Below, piece by piece: positions 34,457 to 43,200 of a stretch of DNA of 64,000 nt (position 1 is the stretch's first letter; each line of letters begins with the position of its first letter). Origin of the DNA: Streptococcus suis (lineage in GTDB: Bacteria; Bacillota; Bacilli; Lactobacillales; Streptococcaceae); NCBI RefSeq assembly GCF_002960625.1, contig NZ_POJH01000031.1, forward strand, positions 1-64,000, in the 5' to 3' direction. Both the position numbers and the translations under genes were made by a program. The notes under the pieces were generated by a model, which had not been told where the DNA came from, did not search any database, and saw only the letters and a program-made list of their open reading frames with translations.

Positions 34457-35794
34457 ATGAGCGACTTAACCAAGGGCAAACCCATTCTAGTCATCTTACA
34501 GTTTGCCATTCCCCTGCTGATTGGTTCCTTCTTCCAATTAGCCTATAACTTTGCCGATTCCATGATTGTTGGTCATACCTTAGGCAAGGATGCCTTTGCC
34601 AGTGTTGGCTCGACTGCCAGCTTGATTTTTCTCATCATCGGCTTTGCCCAAGGTGTGACAAATGGACTGACCATTCTTTCTGCCCAACGATTCGGAGCCG
34701 AGGACTTTGAAGGACTGAAAAAATCCTTTGTTCATGGTCTTTTCTACTCTTTCCTTATCAGCCTGATACTGACAATCCTTGCATTGACTTTTTTACAACC
34801 TATCTTGGTCTTAATGAAGACACCTGCTAGTATCATCCAGCATTCCCATGCTTTTCTGACAGCTATGTTTGGTGGATTGACCTTTACCATTTTCTATAAT
34901 TTCCTGTCCTCAGCCCTGCGCAGTCTTGGAAATTCTAAAACACCTTTAGTGGCTCTTATCATTGCCTGTTTTATCAATATCGGTTTGGACTTTTTCTTCA
35001 TCCTGGTCATGAAATGGGGTGTCTTCGGGGCTGGGTTTGCAACCATCACCGCCCAGGCTTGCTCCGTTATCTTTCTGATTTTCTACATCGTCAAAAAGGT
35101 TCCCCAGTACCATATTAGCTTTTCTGACTTACGATTGGACAAGGACAATCTCAAGAAACATGCCCAACTCGGTTTTCCTATGGGATTTCAAGCTAGTATC
35201 ATTGCTATCGGAGCCATGACCCTACAGTTTATGGTCAACCAGCTAGGAACAGATGCTATCGCTGCCCAGGCTATTGCTCTCCGCACTGACCAACTGGTTA
35301 TGCTACCAATGGTCAATCTGGGGCTGGCTATTGCAACCTTTACAGCCCAGAACTACGGAGCTAAACTCTATGATCGAATTCGAGAAGGGGTTCGCAAGGC
35401 ACTCTACCTCAATATCGCTTGGGCTCTGATTTTTGCCCTCATTCTCGTTCTAGGCAACCGGTTCTTCTCTGGCCTCTTTCTTCCAAATGCCAGTCAAACC
35501 GTGCTTGACTTGGCCCTGGTTTACTACATCATCAACGGCTCTTGCTACTGGATCGTTGCCTCTCTCTTTATTCTTCGCAGCTTTATTCAGGGGCTGGGCA
35601 AGGGCTTTATCCCAACACTAGCAGGCTTTGGAGAATTGATTTTCCGAGCAGCAGTCGCCGTCATTGGCATGCAGTATTTCGGATTTTATGGAACAGCAGC
35701 CGCCAACCCTGCTGCTTGGATTGGCAGTATCTTGGTCCTCATTCCAAGTTCTATCATTTTTATGAAAAAATTAAAAACTGGCCAAAGTATATAA
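34457..35794 (+). CDS. MATE family efflux transporter
   Basis: A 445-residue exporter with twelve membrane helices in two homologous halves, typical of MATE (DinF/NorM superfamily) Na+- or H+-driven multidrug exporters. The N-terminus reads F-A-I-P-L-L-I-G-S-F-F-Q-L-A-Y-N-F-A-D-S-M-I-V-G, with Asp in helix 1-2. ATG 34457 has AAGGAG upstream; an upstream in-frame ATG at 34412 lies within the trkA terminator hairpin. The substrate is unknown. Confidence 0.9.
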   Translation: MSDLTKGKPILVILQFAIPLLIGSFFQLAYNFADSMIVGHTLGKDAFASVGSTASLIFLIIGFAQGVTNGLTILSAQRFGAEDFEGLKKSFVHGLFYSFLISLILTILALTFLQPILVLMKTPASIIQHSHAFLTAMFGGLTFTIFYNFLSSALRSLGNSKTPLVALIIACFINIGLDFFFILVMKWGVFGAGFATITAQACSVIFLIFYIVKKVPQYHISFSDLRLDKDNLKKHAQLGFPMGFQASIIAIGAMTLQFMVNQLGTDAIAAQAIALRTDQLVMLPMVNLGLAIATFTAQNYGAKLYDRIREGVRKALYLNIAWALIFALILVLGNRFFSGLFLPNASQTVLDLALVYYIINGSCYWIVASLFILRSFIQGLGKGFIPTLAGFGELIFRAAVAVIGMQYFGFYGTAAANPAAWIGSILVLIPSSIIFMKKLKTGQSI

Positions 35795-35800
35795 ACAAGA

Positions 35801-35830
35801 AAAACGCATGAAATAAGCTCATGCGTTTTT
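35801..35830. terminator. Bidirectional terminator
   Basis: A perfect 11-bp stem AAAACGCATGA / TCATGCGTTTT with A/T runs on both sides ends both the MATE gene and the convergent minus-strand gene, whose TGA stop lies in the stem. Confidence 0.85.
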
Positions 35831-36190
35831 AAAATAATATTTCCGTAAAAATTGGATATGCAAGATATTCCAAAGCGCACCATAGCTAAGCCCAACCAAG
35901 AAAGCAAAGACGACTTGTACATTGGATACTGGTAGCAGATGAACAAAAAGAATGAGTCCCAAAACAAGCGCTAATAGAATAGCTGTCGTCGTCTTATCCA
36001 ACTTAAAATAGGCTGAAAAAGGTTTGTCAGGACAGGCTTGCACTTCCTTGAATTGTTTAAAACTAGCTCCAAGATTGGCCCCAGCTGCCCCCATAATCGC
36101 ACCAAAATAATAGTGAGGAAGGACGTAGACCGACAAATATGCAACTGCAACATAGGCTAGCACCAAGAAGACATATACCAGTTTTTTCAT
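35819..36190 (-). CDS. Small polytopic membrane protein, unknown
   Basis: Unrecognised 123-residue protein with four membrane segments (about 3-23, 27-43, 68-86, 90-110) and a basic end (R-K-Y-Y-F-K). The Gly/Ala-rich second helix (G-A-I-M-G-A-A-G-A-N-L-G-A) is the most distinctive element. AGGAGG is six bases before ATG 36190; an upstream TTG overlaps that site. It lies alone between the MATE gene and the M50-like protease. Confidence 0.7.
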   Translation of the reverse strand: MKKLVYVFLVLAYVAVAYLSVYVLPHYYFGAIMGAAGANLGASFKQFKEVQACPDKPFSAYFKLDKTTTAILLALVLGLILFVHLLPVSNVQVVFAFLVGLSYGALWNILHIQFLRKYYFKNA

Positions 36191-36253
36191 GACCAACCTC
36201 CTGGACTATTTTTAAAATCATTTTAACATATTATTTATATTGAGCAAAATATT

Positions 36254-37333
36254 TTAATATGATAGTTGACTTTCTAACTCGATTTCCGATAAGAGTTTGC
36301 TATAATAATCTTGCTCATCAGCCAATAGTGGACTATTAGGCAACATTTTTTTAGCCTGAGCCAGAGATTTTTTCAAGGCTTTGCTATCTTGAGTAATACG
36401 TTGGTGGTAGAGAGCCGCAATGACTTGGTAATTTCCCATAGGGTACTTGAGCAGAGCCTTGACCTGCTTGTCCTGCCCTAATGCTCTAGCCTCTTCCTCC
36501 CTGCCTTGCAAGAGATAGACTTCCAACAGTACAAGTTTTGCCAGCTTCACCATATAATCATTGTCCGATGCCGCTATCAGTTTTTCCAAGCGTTCTTGGG
36601 CTTCTTGATACTCCCCTTTGAAAATCAGCAACTCCGTCCAGTTTAGATAGTGGGTTTGTGGTAAATGCCCTGGCAAGATTGGCAGATCCAAGACAAAATC
36701 ACTTAAATTCGCTGCAGTTGGGTCCACCATGACTTGAGAGGTATGTCTAAGTGCTTGATAGACCAAGCGGCTATAGTCTGGATGAGCACGCAACTCTTGT
36801 ATCTTAGCACCATCCACCATTCCTGAAGGATTGGCGTTGAGGATAAACAGGGATAGATTGAGGAGAATTTGCGAGAGAGGCAGACCCCAATACCCTGTCA
36901 AGAATCCAATCAAAACAGAAATAAGGATGAGACTGAGATGGACAATCAAGCCACCTGCAAACATCAGAATCGCCCGAGGGTCATCCTCATCTTTTTTGAC
37001 TCCGATATACTGAGCTGCTGCCCCCTGCACAATCACGGTTTTCTTCCATTTCCAGCCTTGGTCAGTTTTGACCAACAAGCGATTGCCCAAGCCAAGCGCC
37101 ACCAAGTCAAAGCCTGTCAGCCAACCAAAGAAGGCATGACCTAGTTCGTGGAGAATAATGGTCAGGTAAAAACTACCCATAAACCAGAGGTAACCTAGAC
37201 CAACAACCCAAAAAATTCGCTCATCCGATTGAATAGACAGCACTTCCTCTATACCGATAAAGGAACAACTTGCCCCCCATATAGCTAACAATGTTGACAG
37301 CGTTATAACCAACCAATTCCATACTTTCTTCAT
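36254..37333 (-). CDS. M50-type (site-2 protease-like) membrane metallopeptidase
   Basis: A 359-residue protein whose second membrane helix carries H62-E-L-G-H66, the zinc motif of intramembrane metalloproteases, with a likely third ligand, Asp174, in N-P-S-G-M-V-D-G. Helices lie at about 7-27, 40-70, 122-148 and 150-168. The C-terminal 170 residues are soluble, helical and TPR-like (E-Y-Q-E-A-Q-E-R-L-E-K-L) with no PDZ domain, so it is not RseP/RasP. Its substrate is unknown. It is preceded by TATACT and AAAGGAGG. Confidence 0.8.
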   Translation of the reverse strand: MKKVWNWLVITLSTLLAIWGASCSFIGIEEVLSIQSDERIFWVVGLGYLWFMGSFYLTIILHELGHAFFGWLTGFDLVALGLGNRLLVKTDQGWKWKKTVIVQGAAAQYIGVKKDEDDPRAILMFAGGLIVHLSLILISVLIGFLTGYWGLPLSQILLNLSLFILNANPSGMVDGAKIQELRAHPDYSRLVYQALRHTSQVMVDPTAANLSDFVLDLPILPGHLPQTHYLNWTELLIFKGEYQEAQERLEKLIAASDNDYMVKLAKLVLLEVYLLQGREEEARALGQDKQVKALLKYPMGNYQVIAALYHQRITQDSKALKKSLAQAKKMLPNSPLLADEQDYYSKLLSEIELESQLSY

Positions 37334-37364
37334 AGCAAACCTCCTTTTTATATAGTATAACAGA

Positions 37365-37389
37365 AAAAGACTAGAAAACCTAGTCTTTT
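37365..37389 (-). terminator. Terminator of the glyQ-glyS-DUF896 unit
   Basis: A perfect 10-bp stem AAAAGACTAG / CTAGTCTTTT on the minus strand, ending in TTTTTC, about 25 bp after the DUF896 gene. Confidence 0.8.
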
Positions 37390-37414
37390 ACTTGTTTTTT
37401 TTAGCAATATAATC

Positions 37415-37672
37415 TTAGGAATTTGGGTCATCCAAACTACGCCCATGCAAGCCCTTTTCACGTTGGACTTGGCGGAGTTTCTCTGGCGTCACATCGTTAC
37501 CGTCTTCATCAACCAGTTTAATCCCCTCAATATGATGACGGATTGCTCGACGATACCCCTCAATATATTCTTCCCTTAGCTGAGCCTGTTCAACTTTTTC
37601 CTCTGGTGTCAAGGTACCAGCTTTTTTCTTTTTAGCCAATTCATTGATACGATCGATTTTTGCTTGTTCCAT
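37415..37672 (-). CDS. DUF896 (YnzC-like) family protein
   Basis: An 85-residue soluble helical protein. Residues 5-45 ([27 protein letters not shown]) form the conserved antiparallel helix pair of DUF896, followed by [12 protein letters not shown]. Related Bacillus proteins are induced in the SOS response, but no molecular function is known. It follows the unknown 145-residue gene by 19 bp. Confidence 0.9.
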   Translation of the reverse strand: MEQAKIDRINELAKKKKAGTLTPEEKVEQAQLREEYIEGYRRAIRHHIEGIKLVDEDGNDVTPEKLRQVQREKGLHGRSLDDPNS

Positions 37673-37691
37673 GTCTGCCTCCTTTTATCTC

Positions 37692-38129
37692 TTAAAACAA
37701 GGTCCACTTCCCTTGATTGTCCGGTAAATACGCTTCCTGTGGTATCAGAGGATTATAGGCAATCCTCACCACATCAACATTCTCTAATTGTCTTTTGCCT
37801 GTATAACTAACCGGAATTGGACCTAACTTAATAACTTCACCTATCTTATAAATTATAACATCATAAATTTCATAGGTTTTTCCATCCACATCATAAGCAT
37901 AAACATAGACATAATTCTTCTTAAAACGTAGTTGCCTCATAAAACGCCCTTGCGTTTCAGCAGTACAAAGTTTCTGTTTGGATTTTTTGCGAATAGCAGG
38001 TTTAGCATTACCCTTTTCTATCTTAGATGTTCGCCACATCCAACGAAAAAGGAATACTATAAAAACAATCATCGCCAAAGCTTGCAAAGGAATGATAACA
38101 TACAACTCTATAATTCTGAAAAGAGACAT
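37692..38129 (-). CDS. Single-pass membrane protein, unknown
   Basis: Unrecognised 145-residue protein: an N-terminal membrane helix (about 9-30), a basic linker (K-S-K-Q-K) and an extracellular or cytosolic beta-rich domain with V-Y-V-Y-A-Y-D-V-D-G-K-T-Y-E-I-Y and I-P-V-S-Y-T. The pattern recalls DUF3592-type domains, without certainty. It starts five bases after glyS and is probably cotranscribed with it. Confidence 0.65.
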   Translation of the reverse strand: MSLFRIIELYVIIPLQALAMIVFIVFLFRWMWRTSKIEKGNAKPAIRKKSKQKLCTAETQGRFMRQLRFKKNYVYVYAYDVDGKTYEIYDVIIYKIGEVIKLGPIPVSYTGKRQLENVDVVRIAYNPLIPQEAYLPDNQGKWTLF

Positions 38130-38134
38130 ACTAC

Positions 38135-40171
38135 CTACTTGCTGTTCAAGAGATTGAAGACCGCCACGGCACTTGCCTTATCCGCCAAGGATTTCAGTAG
38201 AGCCAAACGGTTGGCTTTGACTGCTGCGTCATCTGCCATGACCATGGTGTTGTCGAAGAAGGCCGCGATGATTGGGCTGAGAGCAAAGAGCTTGTCTAGG
38301 TTGCCCGCCATGTCTTCCGTCAACTCCAAGCCTGCCACTGTAGCAGCAAGGGCTTTCTCCTGGTCGTTTTCGAAGAGTGCCTCGTCAATGACAGTCGCCT
38401 CTGCCTTTTCAGCCAAGTTGAAGACCCGTGACAAGTTTTCCACGGCTTCCTTGTAGTCAGCCTCTTTTGATTTTTGGAAAATAGCAGAGCTGGCTGCCAG
38501 TTGTAGTCTGACCACAAAGGTTGAGCTGGCAAGTACAGCCTCGCGGATGTCTTTCGGAATGGCCTTGTCCATCATCTTCTCTACACGGGCACGGATAAAG
38601 TCCATAACAGCTGGCTGGTTGTCATAAGTCAAGCTAGTAAAATTCAAGCTGTAGAGCTCCGCAATCAACTGATCCAATGGAATTTCCCAACCAAATGCTT
38701 CCAAGATTCGAACGATCCCCTGTGTCGCACGACGAAGAGCATAAGGGTCGTTTGATCCAGAAGGAATCAAGCCAACTGAGAAGAAGGATAGGAGGGTGTC
38801 AAACTTGTCAGCCAGTGCCAAGACCGCCCCGACCTTGCTTTCAGGCAATTCGCCTTCTGCTGAGTTTGGCAGGTAATGCTCACGGATTGCCGCTGCCACC
38901 GCAGGTTTTTCCCCTGCAAGAAGGGCATACTTCTCACCCATAATCCCTTGCAATTCATCAAACTCGCCGACCATGCCTGTCAAGAGGTCAAACTTGTAGA
39001 TGTCCGCCGCACGTGCCACATCTGCTTTTTCATCCGCAGACAAGCCTGCCAAGTCAGCAAGTTTTTCTGCGATGACCTTGGTGCGTTCCATGTGCTCGTA
39101 AAGTGAGCCGATTTTCTCATGGAAGGTCACGACTTTGAGGCGTTCCACCAAGTCAGCAATCTTGAGTTTTTGGTCTTCACGCCAGAAGAATTCGCCATCT
39201 TCCAAACGGGCCACCAAGACTTTTTCATTCCCTTTGATGACATTGTCAAGGTGTTGGTCGTTTCCGTTACGGACGGAGATGAAGTTTGGCAAGAGTTTTC
39301 CTGCTTTATCACGCACCACGAAGTAACGTTGGTGATTTTTCATGGAAGTGACCAAAACCTCTTCTGGTACTTCCAAATATTTGGTGTCAAATGAACCCAT
39401 GAAGGCAGTTGGGTACTCAACCAGGTTGAGAACTTCATTGAGCAAATCTTCATCAATTTCGACTGTCACGTTGTGTTTGTCCTCGATAGCCTTGATTTGC
39501 TCGACGATCATATTTTGACGCTCTGCGGGGTCTGTAATGACAAACTGTGCACGCAAGTCTGCCTCGTAAGAATCTGCACTTGCAATCTCAGTTTCATTTC
39601 CAAGGAAACGATGACCACGGCTGATACGACCAGATGTAATGTCCAAGAAGTCCATATCCAATGCTTCATCGTCCAAGAGAACGGTCAAGGTGTGGACAGG
39701 GCGGATGTAGGCGAATTTGTTGGACGCCCAGTTCATGCTGACAGGGAAGGTCATAGCCTTCAAGACCTCTGGAATGCCCGCCAAAACTGCCTTAGCTGGC
39801 TGACCAGCTTCATGTTTGGTCACATAGACATACTCTTCGCCCTTGATCTCGCGGAACTCAATGTCAGCTGTCGTCAAGCCTTTGCCACGGACAAAGCCTT
39901 CTGCAGCTTTAGTGAAGTTTCCATCTGCATCCAGGGCAATTTTCTTAGCAGGACCCTTGAAATCTTCTGTAAGATCAGTCTGCTGGTCTGCTAAACCACG
40001 GACACGAACAGCCAAACGGCGTGGTGTTGAAAAAACATCGATGCTATCAAAAGCCAAGCGATTGTCTGTCAAAAAGGTTGACATGCGGTCACGCAACTGG
40101 TGCATGGCTGGGGTTACGATGTAGGCAGGGATTTCTTCCAAGCCAAGTTCAACAAGTAAATTCTTTGTCAT
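38135..40171 (-). CDS. glyS: Glycine--tRNA ligase beta subunit
   Basis: The 678-residue beta subunit starts [13 protein letters not shown], as in other GlyS proteins, and contains the B-domain region, an HD-like segment ([21 protein letters not shown]) and a C-terminal anticodon-binding domain. With GlyQ it forms the bacterial-type alpha2beta2 glycyl-tRNA synthetase. Its ATG overlaps the glyQ stop codon (TAATGA). Expression is under the glyQ T-box. Confidence 0.97.
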   Translation of the reverse strand: MTKNLLVELGLEEIPAYIVTPAMHQLRDRMSTFLTDNRLAFDSIDVFSTPRRLAVRVRGLADQQTDLTEDFKGPAKKIALDADGNFTKAAEGFVRGKGLTTADIEFREIKGEEYVYVTKHEAGQPAKAVLAGIPEVLKAMTFPVSMNWASNKFAYIRPVHTLTVLLDDEALDMDFLDITSGRISRGHRFLGNETEIASADSYEADLRAQFVITDPAERQNMIVEQIKAIEDKHNVTVEIDEDLLNEVLNLVEYPTAFMGSFDTKYLEVPEEVLVTSMKNHQRYFVVRDKAGKLLPNFISVRNGNDQHLDNVIKGNEKVLVARLEDGEFFWREDQKLKIADLVERLKVVTFHEKIGSLYEHMERTKVIAEKLADLAGLSADEKADVARAADIYKFDLLTGMVGEFDELQGIMGEKYALLAGEKPAVAAAIREHYLPNSAEGELPESKVGAVLALADKFDTLLSFFSVGLIPSGSNDPYALRRATQGIVRILEAFGWEIPLDQLIAELYSLNFTSLTYDNQPAVMDFIRARVEKMMDKAIPKDIREAVLASSTFVVRLQLAASSAIFQKSKEADYKEAVENLSRVFNLAEKAEATVIDEALFENDQEKALAATVAGLELTEDMAGNLDKLFALSPIIAAFFDNTMVMADDAAVKANRLALLKSLADKASAVAVFNLLNSK

Positions 40172-41088
40172 TATTCTGCGTCCTCCTTCAACAATTCTGC
40201 TCGTGTTGCTTCGTCTAAAAGTGGGAAACCGAGTTTCTTCCGCTCTGCCACAAAGGTCTTGGCAACGACACGGGCAAGGTTACGGATACGGGCAATGTAG
40301 CCTGCACGCTCGGTTACAGACACAGCTCCACGGGCATCCAGCAGGTTAAAGGTATGAGAACATTTGAGCACATAGTCAAAGGCTGGGTGAACCAAGCCTT
40401 CTTCCAAAGCCCGCTCTGCTTCTTTTTCAAACTTAGTGAAGTTTTCAAGGAGCATGTCTTGGTCGGATACTTCAAAGGAATATTTTGAATGCTCGTACTC
40501 TGGCTGGATAAAAATTTCACCGTATTTAACACCGTCAGCCCACTCAATATCGTAAACGGAGTCAACCTCTTGAATGTAGGAAGCCAAGCGCTCCAAACCA
40601 TAAGTTACTTCGGCTGTGACAGGGCCTGTCGCCAAACCACCAACCTGTTGGAAATAGGTAAACTGCGTGATTTCCATACCGTCCAACCAAACTTCCCAGC
40701 CCAGACCAGCTGAGCCTGTTGACGGGTTTTCCCAGTTATCCTCAACAAAACGAATATCATGCTCCAAAGGATTGATGCCCAAACGCTCCAAAGACTCCAA
40801 GTAGAGTTCTTGGATATTAGATGGAGATGGTTTCATCACCACTTGGAATTGGTGGTGCTGATACAAACGGTTTGGGTTTTCTCCGTAACGACCGTCAGCA
40901 GGACGACGAGAAGGCTCAACATAAGCCGCATTCCATGGCTCAGGACCGATAGCACGCAAGAAAGTGTAGGGACTCATGGTACCCGCACCTTTTTCCGTAT
41001 CATAAGCCTGCATGAGCAAACAACCCTGCTCATTCCAAAATTGTTGTAAGGTCAAGATAATCTCTTGAAATGTAAGTTTCTTTGACAT
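40171..41088 (-). CDS. glyQ: Glycine--tRNA ligase alpha subunit
   Basis: A 305-residue class II synthetase catalytic subunit. Near the N-terminus, [10 protein letters not shown] and [15 protein letters not shown] are characteristic, followed by the active-site [19 protein letters not shown] supports the ATG at 41088. Unusually, about 278 bp, including a BOX-like repeat and a second glyQ-like start, lie between this start and the T-box leader. Confidence 0.97.
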   Translation of the reverse strand: MSKKLTFQEIILTLQQFWNEQGCLLMQAYDTEKGAGTMSPYTFLRAIGPEPWNAAYVEPSRRPADGRYGENPNRLYQHHQFQVVMKPSPSNIQELYLESLERLGINPLEHDIRFVEDNWENPSTGSAGLGWEVWLDGMEITQFTYFQQVGGLATGPVTAEVTYGLERLASYIQEVDSVYDIEWADGVKYGEIFIQPEYEHSKYSFEVSDQDMLLENFTKFEKEAERALEEGLVHPAFDYVLKCSHTFNLLDARGAVSVTERAGYIARIRNLARVVAKTFVAERKKLGFPLLDEATRAELLKEDAE

Positions 41089-41114
41089 ATTCTTCCTTCT
41101 TTCTTTAATTATAA

Positions 41115-41212
41115 GTCTTTTAGTTTACTTTTAGTACTAGGCAACGAGCTGCAGGCTGTACTGGAGTACGGCAAAGCGAGTTAACGACGTAATAAAAGAT
41201 AAACTAAATGAC
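41115..41212 (+). repeat. BOX-like dispersed repeat, copy B (glyQ leader)
   Basis: A 98-bp element with imperfect terminal inverted repeats: TTTAGTTTACTTTTA near the left end pairs with TAAAAGATAAACTAAA at the right end. The core matches copy A (13857-13955) over nearly its whole length and copy C (24035-24111) in part. CTAGG-CAACGAGCTGCAGG and ACGGCAAAGCGAG-type blocks recall streptococcal BOX elements without the boxB part. The ends lie 27 bp from the glyQ ATG. Confidence 0.85.
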
Positions 41213-41249
41213 GATGATTTTGTGACGTGAACCTTCCTAGCCTAAACCG

Positions 41250-41366
41250 CTAGGAAAGGCGAACTAGTACAGCGTCTAGCTCAGTCGCCATAGCGATGAG
41301 CGTGTGGCAATTCGACTGAAAGGAGATTTTGCCACTGACGCTGTGAAAGGTAAGTTTTTTAGACAT
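41250..41366 (-). pseudogene. Duplicated glyQ 5' end / 38-codon leader reading frame
   Basis: On the minus strand ATG 41366 opens M-S-K-K-L-T-F-H, matching the true glyQ start M-S-K-K-L-T-F-Q, and has its own ribosome-binding site (CGGAGAA). The frame then diverges and stops at TAG after 38 codons, inside a hairpin (41232-41257). It lies directly downstream of the T-box terminator, where glyQ itself would be expected. It is best read as the old glyQ start, separated from the gene by an insertion that duplicated about 24 bp. Confidence 0.7.
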
Positions 41367-41389
41367 ATATTTTCTCCGTTTTTGTTAGA

Positions 41390-41597
41390 CAGACAAAAAG
41401 AACCACATTCTCTTCCCCTGTCAGCAGACATAGGGGCGTTGAGAACGCGGTTCCACCCTAATTTATTACTTCATTTATATGATTGATAAGTAGTCGGATG
41501 AGGTCACGACTGGGAAAGCGCCAATTATTTCAAGACTGGCTTGGCTTCCACTCTCCCAAGCTCGCTAGACAGGCTTTTGAAACAACCTTCTTTCATG
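41390..41597 (-). promoter_or_regulatory. T-box riboswitch of glyQ-glyS
   Basis: The minus-strand leader contains the T-box sequence AGGGTGGAACCGCG (complement of 41446-41459) and a terminator whose stem pairs GAACCGCGTTCTC-type sequence with GAGAATGTGGTTC, followed by TTTTT (about 41396-41453). Uncharged tRNA-Gly would stabilise the antiterminator and allow glyQ-glyS transcription. The upstream half (41460-41597) is the stem I region. Confidence 0.93.
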
Positions 41598-41603
41598 CTT
41601 AGT

Positions 41604-41632
41604 ATTGTAGCAGAAAAAGAATATTTTGTCCA
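41604..41632 (-). promoter_or_regulatory. Promoter of the glyQ T-box leader
   Basis: On the minus strand TGGACA (41627-41632) and TACAAT (41604-41609) are spaced 17 bp. Confidence 0.7.
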
Positions 41633-41653
41633 GAAAGAGCACTATTTATCCGA

Positions 41654-42359
41654 TTATAAACCCATAGTAGGACTGTTGTAATCCAATAGATATTTTTCTG
41701 GTACTACTCCCAAGAATTTTTCTACCTGTTGACTGATAAAATCTAGGGCATTTTCCAAATCCTCTACTCTATCAGAATTGACCAGTTCCATAACCAAGAA
41801 AGCATTCTTCGTGCTATCTGTAATCATGGTCCGCTCACCATCGCGCCAGTTGAAACAGCGACAAACCGCCCCCTTATCATCCTTATAGCAAACTTCCCCT
41901 GGTAGAGTTGGATTATTGGTTTCATCACCAATGAGATAGAATTCATCCCCACCCTCAGTGACCGTTAGTTGAAGATCGCCTACAAATGTATCTAAATCTT
42001 CAGCACCACATGGAAGACCAAAACGCAAACTTGCCGCATTATAGATATCCACTAGCGGAGAGATAGTTGAAACTGGACGGTCACTAGCAGAACGCTTCAA
42101 AAGTGCTTCAATACTAGAACGTGCGCCTTTTTTTTGTTTTAAATTTTTGATAGGCTTGACGATATGTACGAATGACCTCATTCTCACTAAAGGTATCTTC
42201 CGTAAGAAATTTCTGGGCAATTCCGTTGCTTTCTTCCAGTAATTTCACTAATTCATCAGGTGATTGCGCCGGCGTTTTATACCCTTTCAATAATAGCACT
42301 CCGATTTTTGCATCTGGAAATAAATTCCAAAACGATGTATCAACTATAAATTGCGACAT
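41654..42359 (-). pseudogene. B3/B4 tRNA-binding-domain protein, frameshifted
   Basis: Two overlapping reading frames together encode one protein of about 235 residues. The first (42359 to 42114) starts M-S-Q-F-I-V-D-T-S-F and ends after 81 codons; the second (from about 42140 to 41654) continues with G-A-R-S-S-I-E-A-L-L-K-R-S, S-P-L-V-D-I-Y-N-A-A-S-L-R-F-G-L-P-C-G-A-E-D-L and C-R-C-F-N-W-R-D-G-E-R-T. These are motifs of the B3/B4 domain found in PheT and in free-standing tRNA-editing-like proteins. The break is at a run of eight A residues (42128-42135 on the plus strand as T); seven would restore one frame. Confidence 0.8.
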
Positions 42360-42383
42360 ATCCCTACTCCTTTATAGAAAAAT

Positions 42384-42433
42384 CAGCACCCTATGAACAT
42401 CTTCTAAGACCTAACGATGTTCATAAAATGCTG
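42384..42433 (-). terminator. Two-step hairpin downstream of the 209-residue gene
   Basis: ATGAACATC (42393-42401) pairs with GATGTTCAT (42416-42424), and CAGCA (42384-42388) with TGCTG (42429-42433). On the minus strand it is followed by ATTTTTC, just before the ribosome-binding site of the B3/B4 gene. Likely terminator or attenuator between the two units. Confidence 0.55.
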
Positions 42434-42552
42434 TTGCATGACTACCCGGTGGCAGTGTTTATTTAATTAAATTTATTGTATAAAATCCCAGAGAGAATGT
42501 CAAACATTATCTCAGAATATGGGGAAACATAACTTGATTAGCCACAAGAAAA

Positions 42553-43182
42553 TTAAAATTTATCCACAAAATTATCTTTATTGATGCGAACGTTTAAGAA
42601 CATATAAAATGCCGATAGGAGCGTACACAAAATCAAAACAATTCCAACTGGTTTCAATTCTGGGACATCATAATTTGCCAGAGCTAGTACAGGAATACTC
42701 AAAACAATATAGGGAAGTAACATGGTTGACCCTGCAGCAACATCTACTAAATCTTTGTCAGGGTCCTCAACAAACCAAAGGAATGGTAAGAATAAACGAA
42801 GCCATTTTGCTCTCTCTGTAAATTCTAAAATTGGTCGAATAAATAGTGTCAGCAACTTGTATCCAACAAAAGCAAGTAAACGATACCACCATAGAAAAAC
42901 AAAGGCAAGAAGGATACCGATTAGCCAGGTCCAAATATCAAAACTATCCTCCTTACGACTTTTTGGCGCAAACAAATTCGCCAAGATAACTCCCACTCCT
43001 ATTTGCGGAACAAGACTGACCCATATATCTAAATTAGGATTATCATATCCAATTTTTACATACTCTAAGCCATCGTGATAATAGACGTTATTGTTGGAAT
43101 CAATATAAGTCCCTTCCTTATAGGGTTGAAGTTCACCCACATTTTTCTTAACATATTCATTTGCTGTTTTACGAAATACCAT
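42553..43182 (-). CDS. Membrane protein of unknown function
   Basis: Unrecognised 209-residue protein. An N-terminal soluble region (1-48) with Y-I-D-S-N-N-N-V-Y-Y-H-D-G precedes about five membrane segments (52-70, 80-106, 118-132, 151-168, 172-192). AGGTAGGCAAAT-type sequence precedes the start. It lies 18 bp after the 307-residue membrane protein, and the pair shares a charged-N-terminus plus helix-bundle design. Function unknown; no transporter or protease motif seen. Confidence 0.65.
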   Translation of the reverse strand: MVFRKTANEYVKKNVGELQPYKEGTYIDSNNNVYYHDGLEYVKIGYDNPNLDIWVSLVPQIGVGVILANLFAPKSRKEDSFDIWTWLIGILLAFVFLWWYRLLAFVGYKLLTLFIRPILEFTERAKWLRLFLPFLWFVEDPDKDLVDVAAGSTMLLPYIVLSIPVLALANYDVPELKPVGIVLILCTLLSAFYMFLNVRINKDNFVDKF

Positions 43183-43200
43183 ATTTGCCTACCTCAATTT

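Noticed and set aside
41304..41486. 60-codon plus-strand frame in the glyQ leader
   Set aside because: Antisense to the T-box terminator and duplicated glyQ start; no support as a gene.
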